Shown here: piece by piece, positions 45,301 through 57,332 of the stretch
Layout of the letters: every line of letters begins with the position of its first letter
How positions within the stretch are numbered: the stretch's first letter is position 1
Assembly (NCBI RefSeq): GCF_048544455.1
Contig: NC_133529.1
Span: 56,704,271 to 56,768,270 of the forward strand
Source: Silene latifolia
Taxonomy: Eukaryota > Streptophyta > Magnoliopsida > Caryophyllales > Caryophyllaceae
Reading direction: 5' to 3'
DNA: 64,000 bases
The notes under the pieces: generated by a model
Told to the model about the DNA's origin: nothing
What the model saw: only the letters and a program-made list of their open reading frames with translations
Databases searched by the model: none
Made by a program: the position numbers and the translations under genes

Positions 45301-48300
45301 TTTGTTTGGACATTATTCTTGCATGCTAAAAGTGAAACTTTTGAAGAATTTCTTGTCTTGATAAAAAAACTCCAAAACAAACTTGGTCGAAATTTAGTCT
45401 CCATTAGAACCGATCATGGTACCGAATTCAAAAATGATCCTTTCACGAGATTTTGCAGGGAACATGGCATTGAACACACTTTCTCAGCTAGAAGGACACC
45501 ACAGCAAAATGGAGTGGTGGAAAGAATGAACCGAACTTTGGAAGAAATGTCAAGGACCATGCTACTTTGTAGTGAACTTCCAAGAAACTTTTGGGCCGAA
45601 GCTGTGAACACAGCTTGCTATATTCATAATCGTATTTCCATTAGACCTATCCATAAGAAAACGCCTTATGAGCTTCTTTATGGGCAAAAGCCTAATATTT
45701 CACATTTCCGCTGCTTTGGGTCAAAATGTTTTGTTCACAATAATGGTAAAAATAATTTAGGAAAATTTGACCCTAGAAGCGATGAGGCGGTTTTTATTGG
45801 ATATTCAACAAATAGCAAAGCCTATAAAGTTTACAATAAAAGAACCATGTGTTTTGAGGAAAGTGTGCATGTAATTTTTGATGAAACTAATGTGCTTAAT
45901 GCCGAATTGCAGGATGATGATGATTTTGAAATAGGTTTCATACAAGATGATGCCCCTGGAATGGAAGAAGAACCCTCGTCCTTGGAGGGATCGAATGCTG
46001 AGACGTCCACGAACTCGGGGGGGCGAACGAGAATAGCACAGCAAGTGTCCAAACGGAAGGAACAGTATCCGTCTCGGTAGCGAGCAGACGGGAAGCATGT
46101 CCGAAATGATTCAAATCGGGCGTCTAGCGACTCAAAGACGCCCGAGATTGCCAACGAAACGAGAGATGATTCAGACAGAAGAGACACAGACTTACATGTC
46201 GAGAATTCAAGTGAACGAGAACCCTTCGTTCCAAAGAGTTGGAAGCATCAAAGCTCACACCCTTTGCACGATGTCTTAACTGACATTCGCACTGGAATTA
46301 CGACAAGATCTTCTTATAAAAACTTTTGTGCTTATTATAGTTTCTTGTCTGAAATGGAACCAACTAATATTAATGATGCTTTGAAAGATCCAAATTGGGT
46401 TCTAGCTATGCAGGAAGAGCTCAATCAATTTGAAAGAAGCAAAGTGTGGCACTTGGAACCAAGGCCAAAAGATCGTTCGATCATAGGAACGAAATGGGTG
46501 TTTGAAACAAGTTAGATGATGGAGGCGTGATTGTGAGAAACAAAGCAAGGCTCGTTGTCCAAGGATACAATCAACAAGAAGGCATAGATTATGATGAGAC
46601 TTTTGCACCAGTTGCTCGACTTGAAGCAATTCGCCTTCTTATTGCCTTTCTTTGCGTTCATGGGTATTAAACTATTCCAAATGGATGTTAAGACCGCGTT
46701 TCTTAATGGCTATTTGGAAGAGGAAGTGTATGTTGAACAACCTCCCGGTTTTTTAGATAGCTGCTTTCCTCATCATGTTTTTAAATTAGATAAGGCACTT
46801 TATGGTCTTAAACAAGCTCCTAGAGCTTGGTATGAGAGATTATCAAAGTTTCTTATTGAAAATGGCTTTCAAAGAGGATCAATTGACAAAACACTATTTT
46901 TAAAACCGGAGAAGGATGATTTGCTCATTGTTCAAATTTATGTTGATGACATTATTTTTGGAGCAACTAATGATCTATTATGCAGTTATTTCTCAAATCT
47001 TATGAAGTCAGAATTCGAGATGAGCATGATGGGCGAATTAGGATTCTTCTTGGGATTACAAATCAAACAAACTCCTCATGGTATAATGATCCATCAACGA
47101 AAGTATATCAAAGAGATGCTAAAGAAATTTGGGTTGGCAGATGCAAATTCATTTGATACTCCCATGGTTGCTACACTAAAGCTTGACAAAGATGAAAAAG
47201 GTAAAAGTGTAGACGAAAAGGTATATCGAGGTATGATTGGTTCTCTTCTATATCTTACTGCAAGTCGACCAGATATCCTTTATAGTGTGTGTTTGTGTGC
47301 TAGGTTTCAATCAAATCCCAAAGAATCACACTTAATTCTTTGTGAAGCGCATTTTTAGATATTTGATTGGAACCAGGACTTATATTTGTGGTATCCTATG
47401 GATTGCGATTTTACTCTCATGGGGTATTCGGATCGATTATGCGGGTTGTTGATTGAGAGAAAAAGTACCTCAGGTGTGGCTACGTTTGTAGGACCGTGTC
47501 TTATTTCTTGGGCTTCCAAGAAGCAAAATTCGGTCGCGATGTCTACTGCTGAAAGTGAATATGTTGCAGCAGCTCAATGTTGCTCTCAGATTTTGTGGGT
47601 AAGACAACAGTTGCGGGATTACGGTATGACAATTAATTGTGTTCCTATTTATTGTGACAATACTAGTGCAATTAATATTTCTAAAAATCCCGTTCAACAC
47701 TCCAAGACAAAACATATCGATATTCGTCATCACTTTTTACGAGACAATGTGGAAAAAGGAAACATAGTTTTAAAATTTTGTCCAACCGAAGATCAGTTGT
47801 CCGATATTTTTACTAAACCATTAGCTAGAGCACAATTTGAGAAAATCCGATTGGAATTGGGACTACTGAATAGCAGATCATAGTCAACGTCATCTAAACT
47901 AATCCCTTATATGATTGACTAGACGGGGAATGTGAAGTACGATGAGTTGACAATATGTGCGCTTATCATTTTTAGCTTAAGCCTTGCATTTTATCACATC
48001 TTTTAGTAAAATTCAAAGCAATTTCTCGAATTTCGTTTCAAGATATGTTGAACTAGTATATTTGACTTGAAAATTTTGGCAACCTACTTATACTTTTTCG
48101 AGGAATAGAGCTTTATAAACTGGTGACATTCATGACCTAGGTTTCATCTAGGATTGTGAGTAGTTACTCCGCATATCGTGTAACATTATTTGCACAAGTA
48201 TGACATCTAATTACTTATTGCCTGCATACATTCGGGTTTGTGGATGGTATCACATGTTGGAGAATGCTTGCAATTCCCTTTTCTTACTTTTTAACCATTA

Positions 48301-48492
48301 GCTCCACATTAGCCAAAATTGCCAGTTGACCCATAAACTACACCCAAATTTAAGCCTACCTTGCGTTGAGCTAGCTTAGTGTTGTTTATTGTGGTACATG
48401 TATTATTGTATCAATTTTGGTTCGTATTATTGTTTTGACGTTGGTATTTTGAAAAATTGGAGTTATGGAGTTGAATTGGATTACTGGACTTT

Positions 48493-48495
<3 letters not shown>

Positions 48496-48548
<53 letters not shown>
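48496..48548 (+). repeat. Run of about 53 A inside the SIRE-like element
   Basis: An uninterrupted A run lies in the spacer between RNase H and the 3' LTR. It is far longer than other runs in the window and its exact length is probably unreliable. Confidence 0.9.
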
Positions 48549-48551
<3 letters not shown>

Positions 48552-49366
48552 GTTTACTTCCCATGTTTTATTCATATTATTTTGGGGAATATTTTTATGC
48601 TAAATTCGGCATTGTACTTCGTTATGAGAGTTAGAAGATGGGATGCTCTTATTTGGTTAGGTAGCTCGCTCAACGGTTTACCTCCTCTTATCCATATTGT
48701 TTTACCCCTTCTTCTCCTTAGCCTCACTTATCCAGATTTTGAAAGTATTCGGCATGTGATAGATCTTGAATGGTTGGAATGTGTGTGTACGGCAGCTAGA
48801 ATTACTCATCATACTCAATTGCATGCACGATTATGCTGGTCGTAGTTTAGGCGAGTGACTATATTCTTTCTCTCTCTTTTACATATATACTTACCATTTG
48901 CTTTGCTGAGAGACGAGTGACCTGGGAGAGTCCGATTTTGATAGTCTTGCAAGGTCCAGTTCAACTGTCTTTGAAATATGCATAAATTCGTATGCTTTGA
49001 TATTCTATTTGGTAGTTGATTCATATGCATTAAATTGGTTTAATTCTAATAGTCCATGTGTCTCTCTTTTTGCACTTCCTTCGCCTCTTTGATGATGTCA
49101 AGAGGGGGAAAAGTTTGAGATGTATGTTTGCACTAAGTAGTTGCTAGGATTTAGACCTTTGACCTTGGTGGTTTAAGCTCTTTTGACCTCTAATGCTATG
49201 GTTTATAAACTCTTTTAAATCTGATCTTATGCCGTTTCTAGTTTCCATATTTGTCTTGTGAAAAACTTGTCTTGGCCTACACTATTTTCACTTATGATTT
49301 ATACTGGTAGCTTTGTTGAGGGGGAACTATTTCTTTAAGGAACTTGCCATCATCAAAGGGGGAATT

Positions 49367-50584
49367 TGTTAGACTTATTTTATTGATGATGACAAGTCCT
49401 TCGTTTAATTCCCTATGTTTGTTAAGCTGTTGACAGGTTTATATGGATAATACTTTCGCTGAAGACGTATGGAGCTTGTATTGCATGAAGACCTAATTTT
49501 TCGTCTCGGTCTAGTCATTTGTACGGATATGGAACTTGTGCTTTGGATTAATTCAAGATAGTATGGCTTATCTTTGAAATAGTTTTAACTAGCAAAAGGA
49601 TTTTCAAATCATATAATACTTTGTTAAATTTGTTTTGAAAAGAAATAAATAAATTTGTTTTGAAAAGAAATAATTTATTTGACAAAGTATTGTTAGTGCT
49701 TCCATGTTTTAAGTAGTGCTTCCATAATTCAAGTAGTGCTTCCTTCTTTTAGGTAGTGCTTCCAACTTTAAGGAGTGCTTCCTTCTTCTAAGGTGTGCTT
49801 CCCCTTTCCTACGGAGTGCCTCATTTTAAGGAATGCTTTCACTTTTCAAAAGCATAGTTGATTAGAAGTTTTCCACTATAAATATTCATTTGCTTGGCTT
49901 CTACGTAGCACCTCACACATCAACAAAAACAAAAGAAATTATTTTTGGTGAAAATCCTTGAGAGCTTTAAACCGTGAGCTTCCCTTGTGTGCTTAAAACA
50001 ATTTTTGCAAATCCCACTTTCATATGCTTTATTAGTTGTTTTGCAAAATTTCTTTTTAAGCCATCCTTTGAATTAATTTCTAAAGCATAAGTTCTCATAT
50101 TCATTAGGAAATACTATCTCCATTGTTCCAATTGTTAAACCTTATAAGGAGATATTTTATGTTGTAATTTTCACTTTTGTGAGAGAGAGTTTTTGGGGTA
50201 CGGGTTGTACTCGAGTCGCACGATCGGGTTGATCGTGGGGGTTTGCTTTGTAATCGGGGTTGGTTATCAAGTAAACATTAATAAAAGAGAGGTGGACGTA
50301 GACCTTTAGAGAGTAGGTCGAACCACGTTAAAAATATCGTGTGTTGTGCTTTCTTTTGTTTGGTTTTCGTTTCATTTTGTTATTTGTTTTCGTTTATTCT
50401 CTTACGCGCTCAAACAGTACTGCACAACTCAGTTGTTTGAACAGTCATCGAGACTGTTCATATTGCCTGTGTACTAATCTGCGATAAAACGAAAACAAAT
50501 CTTTTGCTTATATTTCGAATTTTTAAAAAAGGGTACTTAATTCACCCCCTCCCCCTCTTAAGTACCGGGTCAATAAACTCAACA
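49367..50584 (+). repeat. 3' LTR of the SIRE-like element
   Basis: 1,218 bp, apparently identical to the 5' copy. It is followed directly by the target duplication GTAAA. Confidence 0.95.
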
Positions 50585-50589
50585 GTAAA

Positions 50590-52428
50590 GATAAAACTAT
50601 TTTCCAATTTGAAAAACACAAGATGGAATGGTTGTTGCTAATATAACTTTATAATTCTAATATACACTGATCCGATAAACCCTGAATTTGATAGAGGCAA
50701 CCCATTGTAAATTTGTAATCATGCCAGTAGTTAATAAACGATTCGATAACTCATTCGATTTATCTAAACAGCAAAACTTGAGCAATCACAATACTGACAA
50801 AGCCAAGAAAAAAATGTTTAGGGAGAACGATAAAGTTTGAGTTTAAAGGAAGAAAATGTCAAAAATACGAGATTTTTTTTGGTTTTTTTTAGATTCTCAA
50901 TTAGTCATAAGATGTATTCCATAATTATATAGAGTCGAGAGAAAATGACTATCCTCATTAATCCCGTGCTCTATCAAAAACTCGAAGTCTACCATGTTTG
51001 ACAATCGACCCCGTTAAACAACACGGAATAGACCAGGAAACTCCAAACTCAAAAGTAAAGAAGCATCAACATCAAAATTGTAATGACAAAGACATAAATT
51101 CCACGAGTACTAAATAACACATGAATTTGGAACCAGAGTGATATGAATACAATGCACAGCATCTAGCTTGTTAATAATGTAGAGTAATTAAATGAAGTCT
51201 TAATCAGGCAAATATGGTTACCACTTTTCTTTCATTTTTATAAAAACGGTCCCATCTCACTAAATACATTGTAGTACTTTGTATATTTAGCCCCTTGAAT
51301 TGTATCAACTAAACTACTACTGTCATATGCATGTCAACCAACCAAAGATCGTAAATGTTGGTGCAGTAGTTATTTAAGTTTTGCAGACACAAATTCAAGT
51401 CTCTTAAATTTTAAGACTACTTAGATTAGACATGTATACAAGGGATCTTCTAGCCAATATTTCCACCACCACTCCAACTCGGCTCAGTTAGATAACCCTT
51501 CTAGTTCAGAATAATCTTGTACCCCGAATTAATCTGATCCAATATCCTTAATGTAGCCAAAACTAAACCCAAAAGAACCAGGTAATCTAGAAAACTGGTG
51601 CTCTACAACCCACATATCCGTTTTAAAGCATTCAATACGGATGCATCTAAGTTATTTAACTCCAATACATGAATTTAAATTCCTCGTGTTTTTTACGCAA
51701 AATAAAGTGTCAAAATATTATACTCTGTGTGGATGTAGTAATCTCAGCTGATTGGAATGTGTCTTGAAACTATTGAAACCCTTCTCAAAGTATAGCGATA
51801 TTATCGGTACCTAACACAAAGTTAATGAACCACCTTAAAACTGATTGTGTTGAATAAATCTTTCGTACGACTCATATTCAACTAAAAATGTAGGATATTT
51901 GTAAGCAAGTGGTGAAATGCCTCACCCTTTCCATTAATCCATTATTGGGAACAATGTCCGTTTAGAAGCAACACATGCAAATTAAATGGTTCAACGTAAT
52001 TAATTAAGCTATCTAATAATTAATCAAAATTTCAAACCTTAAATAAAGATATAAAATTTTCAAGTATCGAAAGCAACCTAAAAGAATAGAAGCATCATGG
52101 TAATTGGTAATTGCTAGCTGTATGCATGGACTTGATTCCTAAACTGGTCCAAAATGAGTAAGCCAAGTGTCTTACAGTCACACGTAATACACATAATACC
52201 TCCACCAATTCAAACCATTTTAATAGAAGTATACGTCTTATTCAACTCTCAATGTAGCCGCCTATATAGATTATAGAGTCACTTCATTATTTGGTCTTCA
52301 GGTTTAAGCTTTTAAAGGGAAGATATATCTTGCCTCACAAAGTCAATTAGTGTCTATCCATTACCTTAATCATCACTGAAACCTACTTCTATATTATACT
52401 ACGTACTTCGTATTACACTAATATAATA
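50590..52428. other. Unassigned intergenic sequence
   Basis: About 1.8 kb of AT-rich sequence. I see no reading frame with family resemblance, no terminal repeats and no target duplications. Confidence 0.5.
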
Positions 52429-52610
52429 CACAAATTCTCATTATAGACGGAAGATATCCGTCTATAGTTATAGACGGGCCAAATATCCACCCACTTTAAG
52501 CATAAACAAGCAACAAGTTGTATGGTGGACCCAAAAATGTCACCACTTTAAGTATATTTGACCCGTCTTTCACTTTAGACGGATATATCCGTCTATAGTA
52601 AGACAAATTA
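52429..52610. mobile_element. Mutator-like MITE, about 182 bp
   Basis: The ends carry the TCATTATAGACGG / CCGTCTATAGTAAGA inverted repeat. The 9-bp flank AATATAATA occurs at 52420-52428 and 52611-52619. It is related to the MITEs at 20979-21153 and 35522-40607. Confidence 0.7.
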
Positions 52611-52931
52611 AATATAATATTAGCTTTAAACTCTTCCATTAGCTAAGTGAACTACCTGCCCTCGAGGATTTGTAACATTATACTTCTTTATTACGGTTCA
52701 TAATCGAGAATTTACCGACATAATCTCCCGTAATGGCAGAGAGTTCACGTCATCACGTGTAAAATTATCTCATACAAATTCATCAGCATATTAACAAGGA
52801 AAGTAAACAAGTCGGAAAAAACAGCTAGTAAGTAGTACGGACTACGGAGTAGTATTAGTAAAGCGCTAAAAAAATCTTTATAAAACAATCTCATCGTAAA
52901 ACAGTCTCTTACAATAGAGAGTCGATAATTA
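52611..52931. other. Short intergenic spacer
   Basis: About 320 bp without a gene or clear element. Confidence 0.4.
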
Positions 52932-53193
52932 GGTCATGTTCATTTGGACTGAAACGAATCTGATCTGATCTGAACTGAACTTATAGGATCGAATCGAATC
53001 GAATCTGAACTTATAGGATCTCGAAGGAATCGAACTTATAGGATCGAATCGAATCAACTTATTGAATCTGAACTGAACTTATATATAGGATCTGAACTGA
53101 ACTGAACTGAACTTATAGGATCTGAACTTAACTTATAAGATCTGAACTGAACTTACACGATCTGAATTTAAATTAACTTAAATTAATCTAACT

Positions 53194-53243
<50 letters not shown>

Positions 53244-53896
53244 GTTATTATTATCATTGTTCTTGTTCTTGTTCTTATTGTTATTTTTATTATTATTTGT
53301 TACTATTATTTTTTTATAAAACCGCAACTTTTATTATTATTATTATTATTATTATAAAAATAAATGCAAACTTTTATTGAGATTAAACAAATTTTTTACA
53401 AGAAATTAGTGGGCAACCAAGAGAGAACGCTGATAAGAAAATATAGTCTAAAACACAAGGTGAAATAATAACATTTTTCCGCTTTATATACATTGGTTTG
53501 TTCATACATTATACTACGGTTACATAACGATAAAAAATAATGAGAAGAGTTATAATTTTGGTTTAAAAATAAAAATGTATATATGTATCGAATAATTAAT
53601 AATGTCAAATGTTTTTGCGTCGGTTTTAAAAATAATACTTTGTATATAACTTTTCTAAACTAAATTTATAGGATCTGAACTGAACTGAACTTATAGAATC
53701 TGAACTGAACTGAACTTATAGGATCTGAACTAAACTTATATATAGGATCTAAACTGAATTGAACTTATAGGATCTGAACTGAACTGAACTTATAGGATCT
53801 GAATTGAACTTATAGGATCTGATCTGAACTGAACTGAACTTATAAGATATGAAGTGAACTTAAATTAAGTGACTTTAAGTCCAAAAAAACAGAGCC
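52932..53896. mobile_element. Harbinger-type MITE filled with satellite-like repeats, 965 bp
   Basis: The ends GGTCATGTTCATTTGGAC and, reversed, GGCTCTGTTTTTTTGGAC form an inverted repeat, with TTA duplicated outside (52929-52931, 53897-53899). Two arrays of GATCTGAACTGAACTTATAG-type repeats lie in direct orientation at about 52965-53165 and 53670-53860. Between them are long ATT microsatellites (about 53196-53255 and 53335-53355). No transposase is present. Confidence 0.7.
53196..53260. repeat. ATT microsatellite
   Basis: About 20 copies of TAT/ATT in a row, followed by GTTCTT-type degenerate copies to about 53310. Confidence 0.9.
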
Positions 53897-54093
53897 TTAG
53901 TCTTACTAAGATGCCTTAATAGAGGATGAGAAAATATCTATAGTTATGAAGTAACTAAGATAGGAATATAGGATGGTCTTACATTTCACGGAGTACATGT
54001 ATACAACTGGATAATGGTTAGGAAGTAGTAAACCCATAAAGGATACCGCACGGGCGAGGCAGGTTGCAACTTGCAACAAGTATAGAGTTAACT

Positions 54094-54450
54094 TTGAGAT
54101 TTTTAAGTATTTTACGGCTAAAATATCTTGGAAAATTCCTAAGTTAATTGTGGAGGGTGATAATTTATAAGTTATTAACTCACTTCGTATTACTTGGGAA
54201 ATCTCTAGTATTATCAAGGGTGTGAAATTAGACCTTCATTTCTTCGATGAAGTGATAATTAAACATTACTTTCGTGAAGCCAACAAGGTTGTTGACTTCA
54301 TGGTTTCTATTGAACATTCATGTCCAACTCTTTCGAGGTGGTTTGAAAGTCGGTGGCTTCAACTTACCTCTCTCATTCGAAAGAATGAGATATGTTGGTC
54401 CTACCTAGAGAATCAACCTAGTTTTCTTACCTTATCAAAAAAAAAAAAAA
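54094..54450 (+). mobile_element. 5'-truncated LINE, 3' end only
   Basis: The fragment encodes the C-terminal part of a LINE RNase H-like domain (HYFREANKVVDFMVS, then CPTLSRWFESRWLQL) and ends in about 15 A. The 15-base sequence AGTATAGAGTTAACT is found on both sides (54079-54093 and 54451-54465), the long target duplication expected of LINE insertion. The frame carries at least one in-frame stop early on. It belongs to the same family as the LINE at 56190-59370, whose 3' end has nearly the same text. Confidence 0.9.
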
Positions 54451-54483
54451 AGTATAGAGTTAACTAATTGAACATGAGTATCT

Positions 54484-54634
54484 GATTTGTGAAACACAAA
54501 TTATTATTTGTGACGACGGGTTAAATAAAACCCACTTGGGAAAATAAAGACAAGCCTTTTGTGATTATCTAAGCACTTTTACTTTTGTTTTATCTACCAT
54601 ATGGATGATACTTGACCCGTCACAAGCTTGTGAC
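54484..54634. mobile_element. MITE with TTTGTGACG-type ends, interrupted by a hAT MITE
   Basis: The left side ATTTGTGACGACGGGTT pairs with the right side, reversed CTTGTGACGGGTCAAG near 54613-54634. The hAT MITE inserted at its right end, so part of the terminus lies at 55080-55087. Resembles the unit at 35033-35235. Confidence 0.45.
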
Positions 54635-55079
54635 TAGAGCTGGCAAAAGCAACCCGACCCGATTGACCCGACCCGAAAAGGCTGACCTGAGACCCGAAGT
54701 GACCCGAACTACATCACCCGAATGTGACCCGAAAACCCGAATTGACCCGACCCGACCCGAACATGACCCGAACTGGCCTGACCCGAAATGACCCGATCCG
54801 AAACCACCAAACCCGAAAATGACCCGACAAAATTTAACTCTAATTGAACCGAAAAGACTTGAAATGACAATTTCTCTATTATTCATTGACCCGAAAACGA
54901 CCCGACCCGAAACGACCCGACCCGCTTGACCCGGAACCGACCCGACCAACAAACCCGAAACCGACCCGAAATGACCCATCCCGACCCGAGTTAACCCGAA
55001 ATCAATGAGAAACCCGAACTAACCCGACCCGAATTGACCCGACTCGAACCCGACCCATTGACCTGTTTTGCCACGTCTA
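54635..55079. mobile_element. hAT-type MITE built of GACCCGAA repeats, 445 bp
   Basis: The ends TAGAGCTGGCAAAA and, reversed, TAGACGTGGCAAAA form an inverted repeat of the TGGCAAA class known for plant hAT elements. The 8-bp flanks are CTTGTGAC (54627-54634) and CTTGTGAT (55080-55087), one base apart. The interior is nearly all degenerate GACCCGAA/GACCCGACC units. Confidence 0.85.
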
Positions 55080-55189
55080 CTTGTGATGAATATACCTGTC
55101 ATAGGGTTGACTTATTGTTTGTAAAAACCCATGCCCAAATAAGACGGCTGGCGTGGGCCCATGTCTTACTACACACTACCAACCTTTTT

Positions 55190-55325
55190 AACATGCAGTC
55201 CGCTATCCGTCATAAGCTGAAGACGGATAGTGACCGTCTCACAAAATGCAAGTGGGAGGGCAAGTGGGGATATCCATTTCCCCCCACTATGACGGATAGT
55301 GTCCGTCTTCAACAAGAATTGTAAA
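55190..55325. mobile_element. Small MITE with GAAGACGGATAGTG ends
   Basis: TGAAGACGGATAGTGACCG near 55210 pairs with reversed TGAAGACGGACACTATCCG near 55300. The CTCACAAA...AAGTGGG interior recalls the Mutator-like MITE at 35522-40607. The target duplication is not fixed. Confidence 0.5.
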
Positions 55326-56189
55326 AATTTCAACGAGAATAGTAAAAATTTCAACGAGGTTTGAAATTGTTAAAAATAAAAATAAATAAATAGAAGTTTG
55401 TCAAGTTTATTGTGGATAATGGTCAGTTGTAACAATAAACGCTCGGCTAGTCGGCTTATAACGATAAGGCTGGTCAATTTGAGTTACTGCTCATGCTCGG
55501 GTCCTCACTTTGGGTGTATGGTTCAGGTTATCTGGTTGGCCAAGGTTTATCAGGTCTATGTGCTATATTTTCAGCTTAAAGCTCGGTTATTACTCGATTA
55601 GATAGAATTTTTGAGATTGGCCAATTTTGAAAACCACTTGAACTTGCTAAGTAACAACCCCGGTTTAGCCTCTCATTCCCGAGCCCACATAGACCCTCCA
55701 ACGCAGACTACACTTGACTAACAACCAAAAACTATATTACTCAATTCCACTTGTCTACACTTTTTTTTAAGGGTAATGATAAATACAACCCACTGGGTTG
55801 TATTTAAGAAATCAAAAAAGGAAATAAATTTTTGATATATGCATTAATTATGTTGGTTAATGTGAAATTTTATTCTTAATTCTTAAATTAATACCCAAAT
55901 TAGAAGGTATTTAATGATTAAATACTGGGTTGTATTTAGCATTACCCTTTTTTTAAACGTTTTTTTTACTCAATTCCACCAAAAACTATATTACTCAATT
56001 CCACTTGTCTACGCTATTATCTTTCATTTCTCTTTTTGTTGGCACTTCCACGACCACCAAACTCTATTGCTACTATATATTCTGTGGAACCAAGGACGTC
56101 CGGATGCGACATTAATGCAAGTATATCTGATAAATAATGATCAGAAAAAAGATAAAGGCAAAGGATAACGTGAGCGTAAGAAAAAACAT
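55326..56189. other. Unassigned intergenic sequence
   Basis: No gene is seen. The phrases GGTAATGATAAATACAACCC near 55771 and, inverted, GGGTTGTATTTAGCATTACC near 55927 form an inverted repeat about 180 bp across, probably another small MITE. The phrase AAAACTATATTACTCAATTCCACTTGTC occurs in two copies (near 55727 and 55983). Confidence 0.4.
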
Positions 56190-56420
56190 TTTAAATGAAA
56201 CTTTTATTGAAAATTCTTAGAGAAGATAATAACATTTGGGTTACGGTGGTTAAAAAAATATATTTAAAGAATAAGTCTCTGTTTGAGCATTCGCCTCCAC
56301 GAAGGAGTTTTTGGCAGTGGCTTAAACTTATGTCTTTCGAGAGATTTTTAGAAAAGGTCTTATATGGCAGGTTGGTAACGGAAAAAATATTAAATTTTGG
56401 ATAGATAATTGGGTTTTCCC

Positions 56421-56886
56421 TAGACCTGGCAAAATCAACCCGGCCCGATTGACCCGACCCGAAAAAGATGACCCGAGACCCGAAATCGACCCGAATTGCT
56501 GAACCCGAATGACACCCAAAGCCCGAAGTGACCTGACCCGACCCGAAAATGACCCGAGCTTTCATAGACCCGTAACAGACCCGACCCGAAATGACCAATC
56601 CGAAACCACTCAACCCGAAAATGACCCGACAAATTATAACTTTAATTGACCCTAATAGACTCGAAATGCCTCTCTTCTCTTAATCTTTGACCCGAAAATG
56701 GCCTGGCCCGAATTAACCCCACCCGCTTGACCCAAAACACACCCGACCAACAAACCCGAAATAGACCTGTAACCCGAAATAAACTGACCCGATCCGAACT
56801 AACCCGAAAAGTTGAGAAACCCGAAATGACCCGACCCAAACTGGCCCGACCCGAACCCGACCCGGTTGACCCGTTTGCTAGGTCTA
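56421..56886. mobile_element. hAT-type MITE built of GACCCGAA repeats, 466 bp, in the LINE
   Basis: The ends TAGACCTGGCAAAATCAACC and, reversed, TAGACCTAGCAAACGGGTCA form an inverted repeat. The 8-bp flank GTTTTCCC is exact on both sides (56413-56420, 56887-56894). It is related to 54635-55079 through its whole length, including the GACCCGAA text. Confidence 0.92.
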
Positions 56887-57332
56887 GTTTTCCCAAAACC
56901 TCTTAGCTCTCATATTACTAATACAAGTTTTGTTCAAGAAAACTTACTGGTAAATTTACTTGGATTTGAAAATGTGACCTTCCCCCTAAGATTAAGTTAT
57001 TTTTATGGAAAATTTATGGATGGACTTCTTACGAGGGAGCGACTCCAGCGGTCTCATGTTTCTGTACCTATACATTATACCCTTTGTAATTATCACACAA
57101 AAGATCGAGATCACCTTCTCTTTAATTGCCCTGTTTTACATATTATTTCTCAATATGTCGCTATGGGTGATGTTAGTTTCTCTCACAGTAACAATAGTGA
57201 TCAATTCTCAAACTTTGTGGAAAAATTTAATGCTTTTAAGAACTCTATTTTCCTTAAGTCTTTTCTAAAGACCACTTTTATTTGGTGGAATTTGGGGTTT
57301 AACAAAAACAAATTTATCTTTGACAACATTAT

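Larger units (their letters stand above)
41162..50584 (+). mobile_element. SIRE-like Ty1/copia retrotransposon, recent
   Basis: Two 1,218-bp LTRs (41162-42379, 49367-50584) are flanked by the duplicated target GTAAA (41157-41161, 50585-50589). The primer site TGGTATCAGAGC (42382-42393) and the polypurine run AAAGGGGGAATT (about 49355-49366) give + orientation. Parts: gag at about 42.4-44.6 kb with zinc knuckles CFKCGDRDHQIRNC and CKFCGKTGHVFNAC, protease near 44.6 kb (YLDSGCSRHMTG), integrase at 45.0-45.8 kb (RTPQQNGVVERMNR), reverse transcriptase at 46.4-47.2 kb (QIYVDDIIFGATND), RNase H to 47.9 kb. The long gag, large LTRs and about 1.5 kb between pol and the 3' LTR fit the SIRE/Maximus lineage; I recognise no envelope-like frame in that spacer. 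The element is almost complete with about five breaks in the coding region. By reading I saw no LTR differences, so it inserted very recently. Confidence 0.95.

Noticed and set aside
48389-48845. Envelope-like frame between pol and the 3' LTR of the SIRE-like element
   Set aside because: The short open frames here are largely due to the A run and AT-rich text. No signal peptide plus membrane domain layout of an envelope-like protein is evident.
54620-54979. Gly/Val/Ser/Arg-rich open frame of 119 codons (also 56191-56632)
   Set aside because: It is the translation of the GACCCGAA repeat on the minus strand, not a protein gene.
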